DNA of 19,697 nucleotides, from NCBI GenBank assembly GCA_964343305.1, contig CAYFJO010000191.1:1-19697 (forward strand), given 5' to 3'. A program made the position numbers and the translations under genes. Positions 1-8,106 of the stretch are shown piece after piece (position 1 is the stretch's first letter; every line of letters begins with the position of its first letter). The stretch comes from CAYFJO01 sp964343305. Its GTDB lineage: Bacteria; Planctomycetota; Planctomycetia; Pirellulales; Pirellulaceae. The notes under the pieces are model-generated. The model was not told the origin of the DNA. It made no database searches and worked only from the letters and a program-made list of their open reading frames with translations.

Positions 1-2
1 AG

Positions 3-1076
3 GCCGGTTATGCCACCGGTCATTTTGGCAAGTGGCACATGGGCGGACAACGAAATGTCGACAACGCGCCACCGATCACCGACTATGGTTTCGACACGTC
101 TCTGACAAACTTCGAAGGAATGGGACCGAAACTTTTGCCGCTTGTTCTCAAGCCCGGTCAGAAAAAACCAGGACGAATCTGGGCAGATGCCGAGCGTCTG
201 GGCGAAGGCTACAAATGGATGCTGCGATCCAGGATCACGAGCGGATTTGTCGATGCAGCGATTCCGTTTATTGAGAAGGCGAAAGCTGCCCACAAACCCT
301 TTTATATCAATCTCTGGCCTGACGACGTTCACAGTCCCTTCTGGCCACCGGTTGATAAGTGGGCGGATGGAAAGCGCGGGCTGTACCTGTCCGTGTTGCA
401 GGAGATGGACCGTCAGTTTGGCAAACTCTTCGACGTCATTCGCGAAGACGAGAAGCTTCGAACCAACACTCTGATTCTCGTGTGCTCCGACAACGGGCCG
501 GAACTGGGCGCCGGTTCCGCCGGGCCGTTCCGAGGTTTCAAGACGCACCTTTATGAAGGCGGCGTACGATCATCGCTCGTGGTTTGGGGGCCGGGAGTGC
601 TTGAGAAAACCAGCTACGTTGACCGCGAGTCCGTGTTCTCTGCGATCGATCTGGTGCCGACGCTGCTGGAACTGACCGGGACACCTCGGCCTGATGGCGT
701 GACGTTCGATGGTGAATCACTTCCTGGTACGCTGTTGGGCCAGGGCGGTTCGCGTCAGGCTCCGGTTTTCTTCCGTCGTCCGCCCGATCGCGACTCCTTC
801 TACGGAGTTGAAGACTTGCCGGACCTTGCGATGCGCGACGGCAAATGGAAGTTCCTTTGCGAATACGACGGCGCTGATCCGCAACTCTTCGACCTGGATC
901 GTGATCGGGGCGAGAAGACGAATCTGGCTGCTCAACACCCCGAAGCCGTCGCCAGGATGGCAAAGGCAGTGATTGCTTGGCATGAGTCGATGCCGACTGA
1001 CAACGGCACTGCATTTGAATGGCGAAAAGGTCGCCAAAGACGATCCGCGCCTTTCACCGTGGTAGTGTGTGATTAA
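3..1076 (+). CDS. Type I sulfatase (arylsulfatase family), 5' end outside the window
   Basis: This is the C-terminal two thirds of a sulfatase, which would hydrolyse sulfate esters, probably of sulfated polysaccharides, in the periplasm or outside the cell. The first readable codons give GYATGHFGKWHMGG, the second sulfatase signature. The first signature, with the formylglycine cysteine, must lie upstream of base 1. Further on, SDNGPELG contains the Asp-Asn-Gly metal-ligand motif, followed by YEGGVR and by AIDLVPTLLELTG, a typical stretch near the end of the catalytic domain. The ATG at 39 is an internal Met. The last 23 residues are unusually basic (EWRKGRQRRS). Another frame from the TTT at 1014-1016 gives LNGEKVAKDDPRLSPW and stops at 1063-1065, which looks more like a natural tail, so a one-base frameshift is suspected. 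The family call is secure; the substrate is unknown. Confidence 0.93.
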   Translation, partial: AGYATGHFGKWHMGGQRNVDNAPPITDYGFDTSLTNFEGMGPKLLPLVLKPGQKKPGRIWADAERLGEGYKWMLRSRITSGFVDAAIPFIEKAKAAHKPFYINLWPDDVHSPFWPPVDKWADGKRGLYLSVLQEMDRQFGKLFDVIREDEKLRTNTLILVCSDNGPELGAGSAGPFRGFKTHLYEGGVRSSLVVWGPGVLEKTSYVDRESVFSAIDLVPTLLELTGTPRPDGVTFDGESLPGTLLGQGGSRQAPVFFRRPPDRDSFYGVEDLPDLAMRDGKWKFLCEYDGADPQLFDLDRDRGEKTNLAAQHPEAVARMAKAVIAWHESMPTDNGTAFEWRKGRQRRSAPFTVVVCD

Positions 1077-1417
1077 TTGTTGCTACCGATTTCCCTTGTG
1101 GGGCGGTGACCCGAATAATGGCCTTGGACCTCAATTTGGGCAGGGTCGAGGGTGCCATCCACTTTCCGACTAGTCCATTCGTAGACCTTCATCGGTAGCC
1201 AATACTCGCGCTCGAATTGTGGGATGCTCCGGTAAAGATAAGGGTCAGCCTCCGTCGGCATTACAAGCTTGTCCCTCATAATGCACAGTTCTCGCCCCCA
1301 TTCTCGATACCGCCAAAACGCCACGGCCACCACAGTCAGAAACGTCGTGAGCAGAATGAACTTCCGCAGGCTGAACTGCCACCAGCGGAGTTTCGGATTG
1401 TCGTTCGTAGAAGGCAC
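1073..1417 (-). CDS. Small single-pass membrane protein, function unknown
   Basis: A short protein of about 114 residues with one N-terminal membrane segment (FILLTTFLTVVAVAFW) just after WWQFSLRKF. This resembles the FSLR-plus-transmembrane opening of many small planctomycete proteins. The remainder is soluble, with aromatic and acidic residues and no motif I recognise. I prefer the GTG start at 1417, giving MPSTNDNPKLRW, because it lies 13 bases after the stop of the preceding gene. An ATG at 1480 is possible but would overlap that gene by 50 bases and add a Cys/Ser-rich stretch. No convincing Shine-Dalgarno sequence is visible for either. The 3' end overlaps that of the convergent sulfatase by a few bases. 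It is probably cotranscribed with the small gene at 1431-1616. Confidence 0.6.
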   Translation of the reverse strand: MPSTNDNPKLRWWQFSLRKFILLTTFLTVVAVAFWRYREWGRELCIMRDKLVMPTEADPYLYRSIPQFEREYWLPMKVYEWTSRKVDGTLDPAQIEVQGHYSGHRPTREIGSNN

Positions 1418-1430
1418 TGTGAAATCTGGT

Positions 1431-1616
1431 TTAACTGAACAGGAGGTACAAGACGAAACCCGTGACCAATGTCGCGGCAAGCAACGCGGAAGGTATTAAC
1501 CACAACAAAGCTAGAAGGAAGCTGTTCAGGCTCATTTTTTCCTTCTGTTGGCCACTAACGGGTTCTATCGATTGCGGCGGCTCGTAAGGGTTCGGCTTGT
1601 CGGGGGTGCTGGGCAT
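1431..1616 (-). CDS. Small C-terminally anchored membrane protein with NPYEPP motif, function unknown
   Basis: A protein of about 61 residues opening MPSTPDKPNPYEPPQS. The NPYEPP type of start is common in small planctomycete membrane proteins of unknown role. It ends in one long hydrophobic segment, SFLLALLWLIPSALLAATLV and onward, so it is probably tail-anchored in a membrane. The start is uncertain: upstream in-frame ATGs at 1634 and 1712 give longer forms. I chose 1616 because the family-like sequence begins there, although no clear Shine-Dalgarno sequence precedes it. It lies 13 bases upstream of the next small membrane gene on the same strand, suggesting one transcript. Confidence 0.55.
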   Translation of the reverse strand: MPSTPDKPNPYEPPQSIEPVSGQQKEKMSLNSFLLALLWLIPSALLAATLVTGFVLYLLFS

Positions 1617-1979
1617 TATTGGAGTATAGCCCATTGTATGAAAATCCCGTTCATGCGGGAGAATGTTAACCTGCAAGCTAGACATCCCCACTGGATGACA
1701 ACCCTTCTTCACCTTTTCGGAATTGCGCTAATTCCGTGCAAGACTTCCGAAGTTTCGCTCGTCGCGCAAATCTGGCTAATGCTTTGTCAGGGCAAAGAAA
1801 AATGAGGTTGGGTGGCTGGCGTCGAATCTCACTACACCACCCATTTTCACATCGCTTCTCACCTTTAACCTCAACTGGCTGTCAAGATGTGACGATAATA
1901 TCGATTGTGCGGATTACTGCGTGCCCTGTTGCGCGCGGGGAATGCCGTGACTGCGGATTTCCGCTTATCAGGGGGAAAA
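1617..1979. other. Divergent intergenic region before the secretin operon
   Basis: A stretch of 363 bases between a leftward small gene and the rightward secretin gene, presumably holding promoters for both. Visible items are a small hairpin at about 1646-1661 (TCCCG/CGGGA), an interrupted inverted repeat between roughly 1803 and 1874 (GAGGTTGGGTGG against CCACCC and AACCTC), and an 11-base palindrome, CGATAATATCG, at 1893-1903. Open frames here (for example from 1736) have no codon bias or motif to support them. No promoter box was certain. Confidence 0.4.
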
Positions 1980-4900
1980 ATGGCGAAGATACAGCGAGTC
2001 GACCAACAACGTCGTTGGTCGATGACATGTCGCTGTTTGGTGGGATGGGTGCTGCTGGCATCCCCGTCGCTGCGTGCGCAAGATCCTGTCACAAGCCCAT
2101 CGAGATGGCATTCTGCCTCGCCGCAAGCTAAATCCAACACCCCATCGCCCGAAATCCGTCTCAACTATTTCGAAGCATCGTGGTCGTCGATTTTGAAAGG
2201 CTTGGCCCGATCGCTGGATGCCCAGTTGGTGATGCCCGACGTTCCGCCTGGAAGGCACTCGCGGCGTGACGGAAACAAGTACTCGGCCGCTCAAGCGATT
2301 GAGGTGTTGAACGTTGCATTACAGCCGAAAGGTTTCAGGATTCTGCACAAGCCGCCTTACCTGCTTGTTCTGCAGATCCAGGCGACACGCCCGCGCTATC
2401 CAAGGCCCATTGTTTCGCCGCCACGAGTGGCTGCCAGCCAGCCAGCCGCGACTCCAACGCCTACGCAGCCAACCGTCAACGAAGTTGCGGCGAGGAACCT
2501 TGCAAGCTTGCAGCGATTACCGTCCGTTAACCCGCCAGTGGCACGTCGGCAGTATCCTGTGAATTTGACGTCGCATCAATTTCCGGAGGACCAAGTCGAA
2601 CGTATTCCTGATGCAGCCTACACGGCACCTGGCGATTTCGATCGCACTACGATGGAGTTCCGACTTTCCATCCGAAACCAGTCGGCAGCGGCGGTGGCCA
2701 CCCGCATCCACCACGCCTGCCGGCCGGCGGTTCGCACGATCACACATGGATCCTCCGGGTTGCCAGCGTTCCAAGTCCGTTTTGCAACACCCGGGCCCAC
2801 GAAACGTGATCGCCTTGCCAGGGAATCCGGCCAATCTCCATCCCCGCCAGCGATGAAGATTGTTCAGTTCACCGTCGCTGTCGATGACCAGCACAACCAG
2901 CTTGTCGTCGAGTCGCCGCCGGACCAATTCTCGAACGTGATGCAGTTGCTTCAGCGATTTGAGAATCCATCACCGCAGCCGGGTGGCAATTCGCGTGTGG
3001 TTTCGGGCGTTGCGAATGCCAAGGACGCGGCCGAGACACTTCGCGAGCCGCTGAAGCGAATTGCTCAAGCACAACGCAAAGCACAGCCGCTGGCGCCCGA
3101 CGGCAATCGTCAGCCCGAACAATTGAACCGGGATGTCACCGGATTGATCGCCGGATTGAAAGGCGACGTTTCCGTCGAAGCGATCGAAGACTTGGGCGTG
3201 TTGATCATCAGCGGTGACAAGGCCGACGTGGATAGCGTTGTCCGCATCGTCCAGGAAATGAAGAGGCTGGGCGCGATTGCAACGCCTGAAATTCATTTGC
3301 GCATTCTTCGGCACGTCAACTCCGAGTCGTTGTCCGAACTGTTGACTGGCGTGTACGAGCAGGTTGGAACGTACGGTGGTCCGCCGCAAGCCGAACAAGC
3401 GATCTCGGTGACACCCGTTGTAAAACCCAATGCCGTGTTGATCGTTGCCCCGGAAGCCGACATGCTGTCGATTCTCAAATTGACCGACGAGCTGGACCAG
3501 CCGGTCGCACCCTCGGCGCGCTTCCAAGTGATCCGATTGAAGAACGCGATGGCCTCGCATGTGCTGACGCTGTTGGAAAAACTCTACGACAAACAGAGCG
3601 GCTTGGGAGTGCGAATCAGGACAGTGGCGGACGACCGCACCAACTCCATCATTGTTCAAGGCAGTCCGCGGGACCTGGTCGAAGTGGGCTCGTTGATCAA
3701 AAAGATCGACCTGGATCAGTCGAAGTCGGTTAGCCAAATGCGGTTGTTTCCGTTGAAGAACGCAGTGGCCAAGGAATTGGCCGAGGTGATCAACACCGCG
3801 ATTCAGAGTGTGTTGACCGCGAACGTTGGCGGGCAAGCTGGCGCGACGCCGGGTGCCGCGCCACGTACCACACAGCCGGGCGATGCGGCGCAGCGACAGG
3901 TGCAGATAGCTAAGTCGGTTGTGTTGCAGTTCCTGACCAAGGACGATGACGTGGAGCAGGCCGTTCGATCGGGGATTCTGGAAGACATTCGCGTCACTCA
4001 TGATCCTCGCACGAATAAGCTGGTCGTGACCGCGCCGCAGCAAAGTATGCAGTTGATTGCCGAGCTGATTCGCCAACTCGACAAACCGACCTCGCTGGTC
4101 GCGGACATCAAAGTGTTCACGCTGGCCAACGCCGATGCGTCGGCGATGGTGCGGCTGTTGCGGGACTTGTACTCCACGCAAATCCAAGCCGCGGAAAACG
4201 CGGCGCTGGTTGCGGGGGCGGCGGATGCCAGCAGCAACTTGATTCCCTTGCGACTTTCGATCGACGGACGCACGAACAGCATCATCGCCAAAGGGGCGCC
4301 GGAAACGCTGCGCGTCGTTGAGGCGATTCTGTTGCGATTGGATCAAAGTGATCTGCTCCAGCGACGCACGACGGTTCACAAGTTACACAACAGCCCTGCC
4401 GCGGACGTGGCCGCGGCCATCAATCAATTCCTATCGTCACAGCGCGACCTTGCTCAGGCCGAACCGGATTTAGTCAGCACGGTGGAACTGTTGGAACGCG
4501 AAGTGATCGTGGTTGCCGAGCCGGTCAGCAATAGTTTGTTGATCAGTTCCACGCCCAGATATTTCGATGAAATTCAAAAGCTGGCCAGAGATCTGGACGA
4601 CGCACCGCCGCAGGTGATTATCCAGGCGCTGTTGGTCGAAGTCGTGCTCGGCAAGGACGACGAATTCGGCGTGGAACTCGGCGTGCAGGATTCTATCCTC
4701 TTCGATCGCAGCGCGATCAGCAATCTCGTAACGCTGTCAGAAACCACGTCTACGGCAGCGGGACTAACGACAACGGAAACTCTGGTATCAAAGGATGCGA
4801 TTCCTGGCTTTGCCTTTAATAACCAGCCACTTGGCAATAACCCGTCAATCGATCAAGAACATTTCGCCGGGCAGGCACTGAGCAATTTTTCGGTGGGACG

Positions 4901-5708
4901 GGTCAACGGCGATCTTGGCTATGGTGGGCTTGTTTTGTCCGCCGGTTCGGAATCCCTCAGCGTTCTTGTGCGTGCTCTCGCCGCGCGCAGAAAGATCAAC
5001 GTACTAAGTCGCCCGCAAATTCGGGCTCTCAACAACCAACAAGCCACGATCCAGGTTGGCCAACAAGTTCCGATCGTGGACGGTGTCACCGTCGGAACGA
5101 CCGGCGCGGCCAATCCCATGATCCGTCAGGATCAAGCTGGTATTATCCTTTCCGTGACGCCCCGCATCAGTCCCGAGGGAATCATCGTGATGGAGGTGGT
5201 CGCGGAAAAGAGTGCCTTCGATTTGAACGCGGGCGTTCCCGTTTTCACTGACGTTTCTGGCAACGCAGTCCGTTCTCCGATTAAGGACATCACGACGGCC
5301 AAGACAACAGTGAGCGTGCCCAACGCCCAGACCATCGTGCTGGGTGGCATGATCACTACATCGGATACCACGATGGAACGCAAAGTCCCGTGGCTCGGCG
5401 ATGTCCCGTTGCTGGGACACATTTTCCGTTACGATTCTTCAGTCAGCCGGCGAAGTGAACTGCTCATCTTTCTAACACCGCGCATCATATGTTGCGATCT
5501 GGATTCGGAAATGATCAAGCAAGTTGAGACCGGCCGGCTGCATCTTATTCAAAAGAATGCGGAAGAAGTCCACGGACCTTTGTTCGGCTTGGGCGAGGAG
5601 GAAATGATTTTCGAGGACATTATCGACGAGCCGGTCGTCATTCCGGGTCCGAACTTGGAAGAGATCCCCGTACCGAACCAACCAACCCCGGTACAACCAA
5701 CACCTTAG
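1980..5708 (+). CDS. Secretin (GspD/PulD-type outer-membrane channel), unusually long
   Basis: A secretin of about 1242 residues, expected to form the multimeric outer-membrane pore of a type II-like secretion or pilus system. The ATG at 1980 follows AGGGGG at good spacing and opens a signal peptide ending near SLRAQD. Residues 57-130 look like an N0/STN domain, then comes a Pro-rich linker. Between about 295 and 875 there are several secretin-N (ring-building) repeats with recurring RTNSIIVQG-type strands. The secretin core spans about 880-1170, with VLSRPQI, the VGQQVPIVDG strand and the hallmark VPWLGDVPLLGHIF. The tail is acidic and proline-rich (EEIPVPNQPTPVQ). Classical GspD has about 650-700 residues with N0-N3, so the periplasmic part is greatly extended. 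The downstream lipoprotein gene starts 30 bases later, suggesting an operon. No ATPase or pseudopilin gene is in the window. Confidence 0.93.
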   Translation: MAKIQRVDQQRRWSMTCRCLVGWVLLASPSLRAQDPVTSPSRWHSASPQAKSNTPSPEIRLNYFEASWSSILKGLARSLDAQLVMPDVPPGRHSRRDGNKYSAAQAIEVLNVALQPKGFRILHKPPYLLVLQIQATRPRYPRPIVSPPRVAASQPAATPTPTQPTVNEVAARNLASLQRLPSVNPPVARRQYPVNLTSHQFPEDQVERIPDAAYTAPGDFDRTTMEFRLSIRNQSAAAVATRIHHACRPAVRTITHGSSGLPAFQVRFATPGPTKRDRLARESGQSPSPPAMKIVQFTVAVDDQHNQLVVESPPDQFSNVMQLLQRFENPSPQPGGNSRVVSGVANAKDAAETLREPLKRIAQAQRKAQPLAPDGNRQPEQLNRDVTGLIAGLKGDVSVEAIEDLGVLIISGDKADVDSVVRIVQEMKRLGAIATPEIHLRILRHVNSESLSELLTGVYEQVGTYGGPPQAEQAISVTPVVKPNAVLIVAPEADMLSILKLTDELDQPVAPSARFQVIRLKNAMASHVLTLLEKLYDKQSGLGVRIRTVADDRTNSIIVQGSPRDLVEVGSLIKKIDLDQSKSVSQMRLFPLKNAVAKELAEVINTAIQSVLTANVGGQAGATPGAAPRTTQPGDAAQRQVQIAKSVVLQFLTKDDDVEQAVRSGILEDIRVTHDPRTNKLVVTAPQQSMQLIAELIRQLDKPTSLVADIKVFTLANADASAMVRLLRDLYSTQIQAAENAALVAGAADASSNLIPLRLSIDGRTNSIIAKGAPETLRVVEAILLRLDQSDLLQRRTTVHKLHNSPAADVAAAINQFLSSQRDLAQAEPDLVSTVELLEREVIVVAEPVSNSLLISSTPRYFDEIQKLARDLDDAPPQVIIQALLVEVVLGKDDEFGVELGVQDSILFDRSAISNLVTLSETTSTAAGLTTTETLVSKDAIPGFAFNNQPLGNNPSIDQEHFAGQALSNFSVGRVNGDLGYGGLVLSAGSESLSVLVRALAARRKINVLSRPQIRALNNQQATIQVGQQVPIVDGVTVGTTGAANPMIRQDQAGIILSVTPRISPEGIIVMEVVAEKSAFDLNAGVPVFTDVSGNAVRSPIKDITTAKTTVSVPNAQTIVLGGMITTSDTTMERKVPWLGDVPLLGHIFRYDSSVSRRSELLIFLTPRIICCDLDSEMIKQVETGRLHLIQKNAEEVHGPLFGLGEEEMIFEDIIDEPVVIPGPNLEEIPVPNQPTPVQPTP

Positions 5709-5738
5709 ACTTGGCTGATATTTAACGGAAGTTTTGTG

Positions 5739-6389
5739 ATGTCGATTCATGCACGCTGCGTTGTCACGATCATCAGTTCAGTTTTCCTGTCCGGCTGTGT
5801 GTCGAGCGGACTGTGGAAATCAAAAGACCAGACATTTGCCAAAGCCGACGCGCGAAATCCGGTGGCAAAGATCGTCTGTCTGTGGCAACCCGCGGAGGGC
5901 AAAGGTTTGGACGACAAACCGACGCGTGGTTTTGCGGGCCAGATTCTGTTCCTGACGCGAAACTCACCAACGCCGGTCGAGGTGGATGGCGATGTGCAGG
6001 TTTTTCTCTTCGAAGATCAACGGATCATCGACAAGCAAACAAAGCCGATGCACCAAATCAACTTCGTAGACGGCGCCTGGGTCACGCACCTTCACAAAAC
6101 GGCTTGGGGGCCAACTTATCAGATCTTCATTCCATATAGCCGTCCGGGGTCACACCTGGCCAATTGCGCCCTGCGAGTGCACTTGCAACCGAAAGCAGGC
6201 CCCAACGTCACTTCCGACGTCGCGAAGATTACGTTGCCCGGCCGGCCTGATGAAATTCAGGTTGTTCGCCAAGACGCGCATCATTTGCCGTCAACTTCTT
6301 CCGCCGATCGGTTCGATGAAAATACAAGAAACCACGGTCGCTCTGTTAACCAACCGAATGGATTTCAGAGTTTTACGGTGCCGCAATGA
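5739..6389 (+). CDS. Lipoprotein of unknown function in the secretin operon
   Basis: A protein of 216 residues with a type II signal peptide: a short basic start, hydrophobic stretch and lipobox LSGC with the lipidated Cys at position 20. The ATG at 5739 follows GGAAG (5727-5731) at seven bases; a GTG at 5736 is a less likely start. The mature part contains DVQVFLFEDQ and YQIFIPYSRPGSH, suggesting a beta-rich domain, but I recognise no named family. The last 40 residues are polar and probably disordered. It lies 30 bases after the secretin stop and just before the BON-domain gene. By analogy with lipoproteins that pilot or support secretins it may assist channel assembly; that is inference from position only. 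Confidence 0.8.
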   Translation: MSIHARCVVTIISSVFLSGCVSSGLWKSKDQTFAKADARNPVAKIVCLWQPAEGKGLDDKPTRGFAGQILFLTRNSPTPVEVDGDVQVFLFEDQRIIDKQTKPMHQINFVDGAWVTHLHKTAWGPTYQIFIPYSRPGSHLANCALRVHLQPKAGPNVTSDVAKITLPGRPDEIQVVRQDAHHLPSTSSADRFDENTRNHGRSVNQPNGFQSFTVPQ

Positions 6390-6426
6390 GATGTTTGGTG
6401 GTCTTTTTAGAAAGCAAAGTGAATTG

Positions 6427-7089
6427 ATGAAAGCGAGATTCGTTTGCCGCTTCAAGGCTCTGTTTCTAATCCTGGTGATTCAAGGAATTGTATGGACCGC
6501 AAACGTTGCGCAAGCTCAGAGCCTGTTCGGCAATCGTGGAGCAACTAGCCAGACTTCTTCGGCTTTGCGACCAACGTCCCCATCGTTTGGTTCACCCTCG
6601 TCGACGGCCGCGCTCACGCCAACATCGCCGGGTGGTTTTATTGGACGTGGCAACGCAAGTGATCGATTTGTCGGTGTCCAGCAAAGTGGTACTCAGCGGG
6701 CGCCGTCCACGTCCAGCCGTCAAGAACCATTGCGCACGACCAGCGAGCAAACATCGACTGCCTCGGAACAAACTGGCACCAGCGCCGGGCGACAACGTCA
6801 ACGAGTCCGAGCGCGCGAACGGGTCGCTTTTTCGTTCTCGGCCGTCGAGCCGAGCGCGATCGACGCGGCGATTTCCAAGCAGTTTGCCCATCTGGCGAGT
6901 CGGCATGCTTTTTTTACTTCCATCAGGACGGAGACCGGCAAAGACGGTCAAGTGGTCGTTCGCGGCGAAGTGGCGTCGCTGGACCAGAAGAAACTTGCCG
7001 AATTCATCGTGCGTTTACAGCCGGGAGTTCGCTCCATCCAGAACGACATCAACGTTGTTGACGACGCGGTCGATCTGCCTTCGCCTTGA
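6427..7089 (+). CDS. Secreted BON-domain protein
   Basis: A protein of 220 residues. The ATG at 6427 opens a clear signal peptide (basic MKARFVCRFK, hydrophobic LFLILVIQGIVW, end near AQAQ). In-frame ATGs at 6391 and 6250 would lengthen the N-terminus, and the one at 6250 would overlap the lipoprotein gene. Residues about 32-125 are a Ser/Thr/Pro/Gln-rich, low-complexity linker. Residues about 146-218 match a BON domain: VVVRGEVASLDQKKLAEFIV followed by QPGVRSIQNDINVVD. BON domains bind membranes or phospholipid and occur in outer-membrane stress proteins and some secretins. It is the third gene after the secretin and lipoprotein, so a role at the envelope with that channel is likely but unproven. 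Confidence 0.8.
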   Translation: MKARFVCRFKALFLILVIQGIVWTANVAQAQSLFGNRGATSQTSSALRPTSPSFGSPSSTAALTPTSPGGFIGRGNASDRFVGVQQSGTQRAPSTSSRQEPLRTTSEQTSTASEQTGTSAGRQRQRVRARERVAFSFSAVEPSAIDAAISKQFAHLASRHAFFTSIRTETGKDGQVVVRGEVASLDQKKLAEFIVRLQPGVRSIQNDINVVDDAVDLPSP

Positions 7090-7290
7090 CGGTTCCCGAC
7101 TGAGGTAACACCAGATCGTCGATCTGTTGCTGTGGCAACACCAAGTCACCATTGAATCCTGTGTCGATCCACACTTCGATTTCATGCGCTGCTTCCAGCA
7201 GACAGTCCCGATTCCGATTCAAGCGTCTCGCCAGCGAAACCCGCCGAACAGGCGGCTCAGGAGCGATTCGCGGATGGCAAGATTCGAGTG
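7090..7290 (-). pseudogene. Remnant of a clan AA (retropepsin-like) aspartic protease
   Basis: The minus strand encodes HEIEVWIDTGFNGDLVLP followed by QQQIDDLVLPQSGTVKA. This has the Asp-Thr-Gly catalytic motif (Asp codon near 7163-7165) and the flanking strands of small bacterial retropepsin-like proteases. The intact family continues into a second strand pair, often beginning LADGS. Here the similarity ends near 7090, and the frame runs into the antisense of the BON gene and stops at 7049. Upstream residues (RIAPEPPVRRVSLARRLN) do not look like a normal N-terminus, so the start is lost or shifted. The fragment lacks most of the domain and is probably inactive. Confidence 0.5.
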
Positions 7291-7329
7291 AGCGGCCAAG
7301 AAATCGATTTATTATTTGCAGAAAAGTAG
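7154..7329 (+). other. Possible degraded coding tail, plus strand, within the 7090-7416 gap
   Basis: In the same frame as the BON gene but after two stops, the plus strand stays open to a TAG at 7327-7329 and reads SVSPAKPAEQAAQERFADGK, then IRVSGQEIDLLFAEK. The composition looks protein-like, but there is no ATG and no family I recognise. It overlaps the antisense protease remnant, so at most one of the two is genuine at each position. The rest of the gap holds the leader of the 7417 gene. Confidence 0.2.
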
Positions 7330-7382
7330 TAGAATTACCTATGCTTGAGTCTGGGACCCAAGCAAAACATGTAAGAAAGTCG

Positions 7383-7419
7383 GGTCGGAGACCCAACCTC
7401 GTTTTAGGAGTTTAATGTG
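7383..7419 (+). promoter_or_regulatory. Leader hairpin, ribosome binding site and GTG start of the 7417 gene
   Basis: A small hairpin, GGGTC-GGA-GACCC, at 7382-7394 precedes the Shine-Dalgarno AGGAG at 7406-7410. The GTG at 7417 is six bases further. An ATG at 7415 overlaps it in another frame but is followed immediately by TGA, so it cannot encode a protein. Spacing and the following signal-anchor sequence both favour GTG. Confidence 0.6.
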
Positions 7420-8106
7420 AAGGTGCGACTTGCAATTCTCGTGATCGGAGTTTTGCTGGGGTTGGTATACAAGTGGGGACTGACCGGCTGGGTGGATGCG
7501 GAGTCGAGTCTTTCATCGCAAGATGACACGAAAGCGCCCATTGGCGGCGAAGAAAATCCGACTTATGTCGACCCACTCGTTCCACCGGCAAATGTTTTTA
7601 ATCCATCGGATCCTGGCCCCGCGATCTTACCCATGCCCCAAGGCGACTTCACTGCTGACGAACGTGCGCTATTCGAACCCCACGGCGATCAAGTGTGTGC
7701 GTCTGGTTGTGCTGTCAGCCGACACCCAACCAAGGAGCTAGCGAAGACCGCATATCGGCGGCTGCTCGAACAATTCCTGCGCGAACCGATCAGCGAAGAC
7801 AGCCCAGCGTTGGAATCGCTACTGTTCTTTGGTCGGCAAACACAGCAGATGATCGCCGAGCATGGAATCGGTCCGCTCGATTCCGAGCGTGCAGAGGTAC
7901 TTCAAAAAGAGTTAACCCGTACCCACGCGAAAATTACGATTCGCGTCGTCGATGAAAACGGTGTTGTGCGTTCGTCACTTCCTTGGACAAGCGTGCCGTT
8001 GGATCGTCGCCACGTGTTTTCGATGAACGTCAACAAAGTGCAACCGTTGGTGACCAGTGGCACAGTCAAACGCGTGGGACTGCATCATCTCTGGACACGA
8101 TTGTGA
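7417..8106 (+). CDS. Membrane-anchored protein of unknown function, probably interrupted by an in-frame TGA
   Basis: A 229-residue product with an N-terminal hydrophobic anchor or signal (VRLAILVIGVLLGLVY, residues 3-18), a Pro-rich linker, a CASGC pair (Cys94, Cys98) and a helical section around 105-170. No family recognised. The GTG start is supported by AGGAG six bases upstream. The frame stops at TGA 8104-8106, yet continues open for 53 more codons to 8266-8268 with strong third-position G/C preference and a sensible sequence. That continuation ends 11 bases inside the next gene, the overlap expected of a translationally coupled pair. I infer an ancestral product of about 283 residues; the TGA is a nonsense mutation or a sequence error. 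Confidence 0.65.
   Translation: MKVRLAILVIGVLLGLVYKWGLTGWVDAESSLSSQDDTKAPIGGEENPTYVDPLVPPANVFNPSDPGPAILPMPQGDFTADERALFEPHGDQVCASGCAVSRHPTKELAKTAYRRLLEQFLREPISEDSPALESLLFFGRQTQQMIAEHGIGPLDSERAEVLQKELTRTHAKITIRVVDENGVVRSSLPWTSVPLDRRHVFSMNVNKVQPLVTSGTVKRVGLHHLWTRL

Noticed and set aside
1736..2131. Plus-strand open frame overlapping the secretin start
   Set aside because: No motif or ribosome site, and it runs out of frame into the secretin coding sequence.
2970..4379. Long antisense open frame (469 codons) within the secretin gene
   Set aside because: It is the complement of a strongly supported secretin coding region; its product is His/Arg/Gln-rich and matches no domain.
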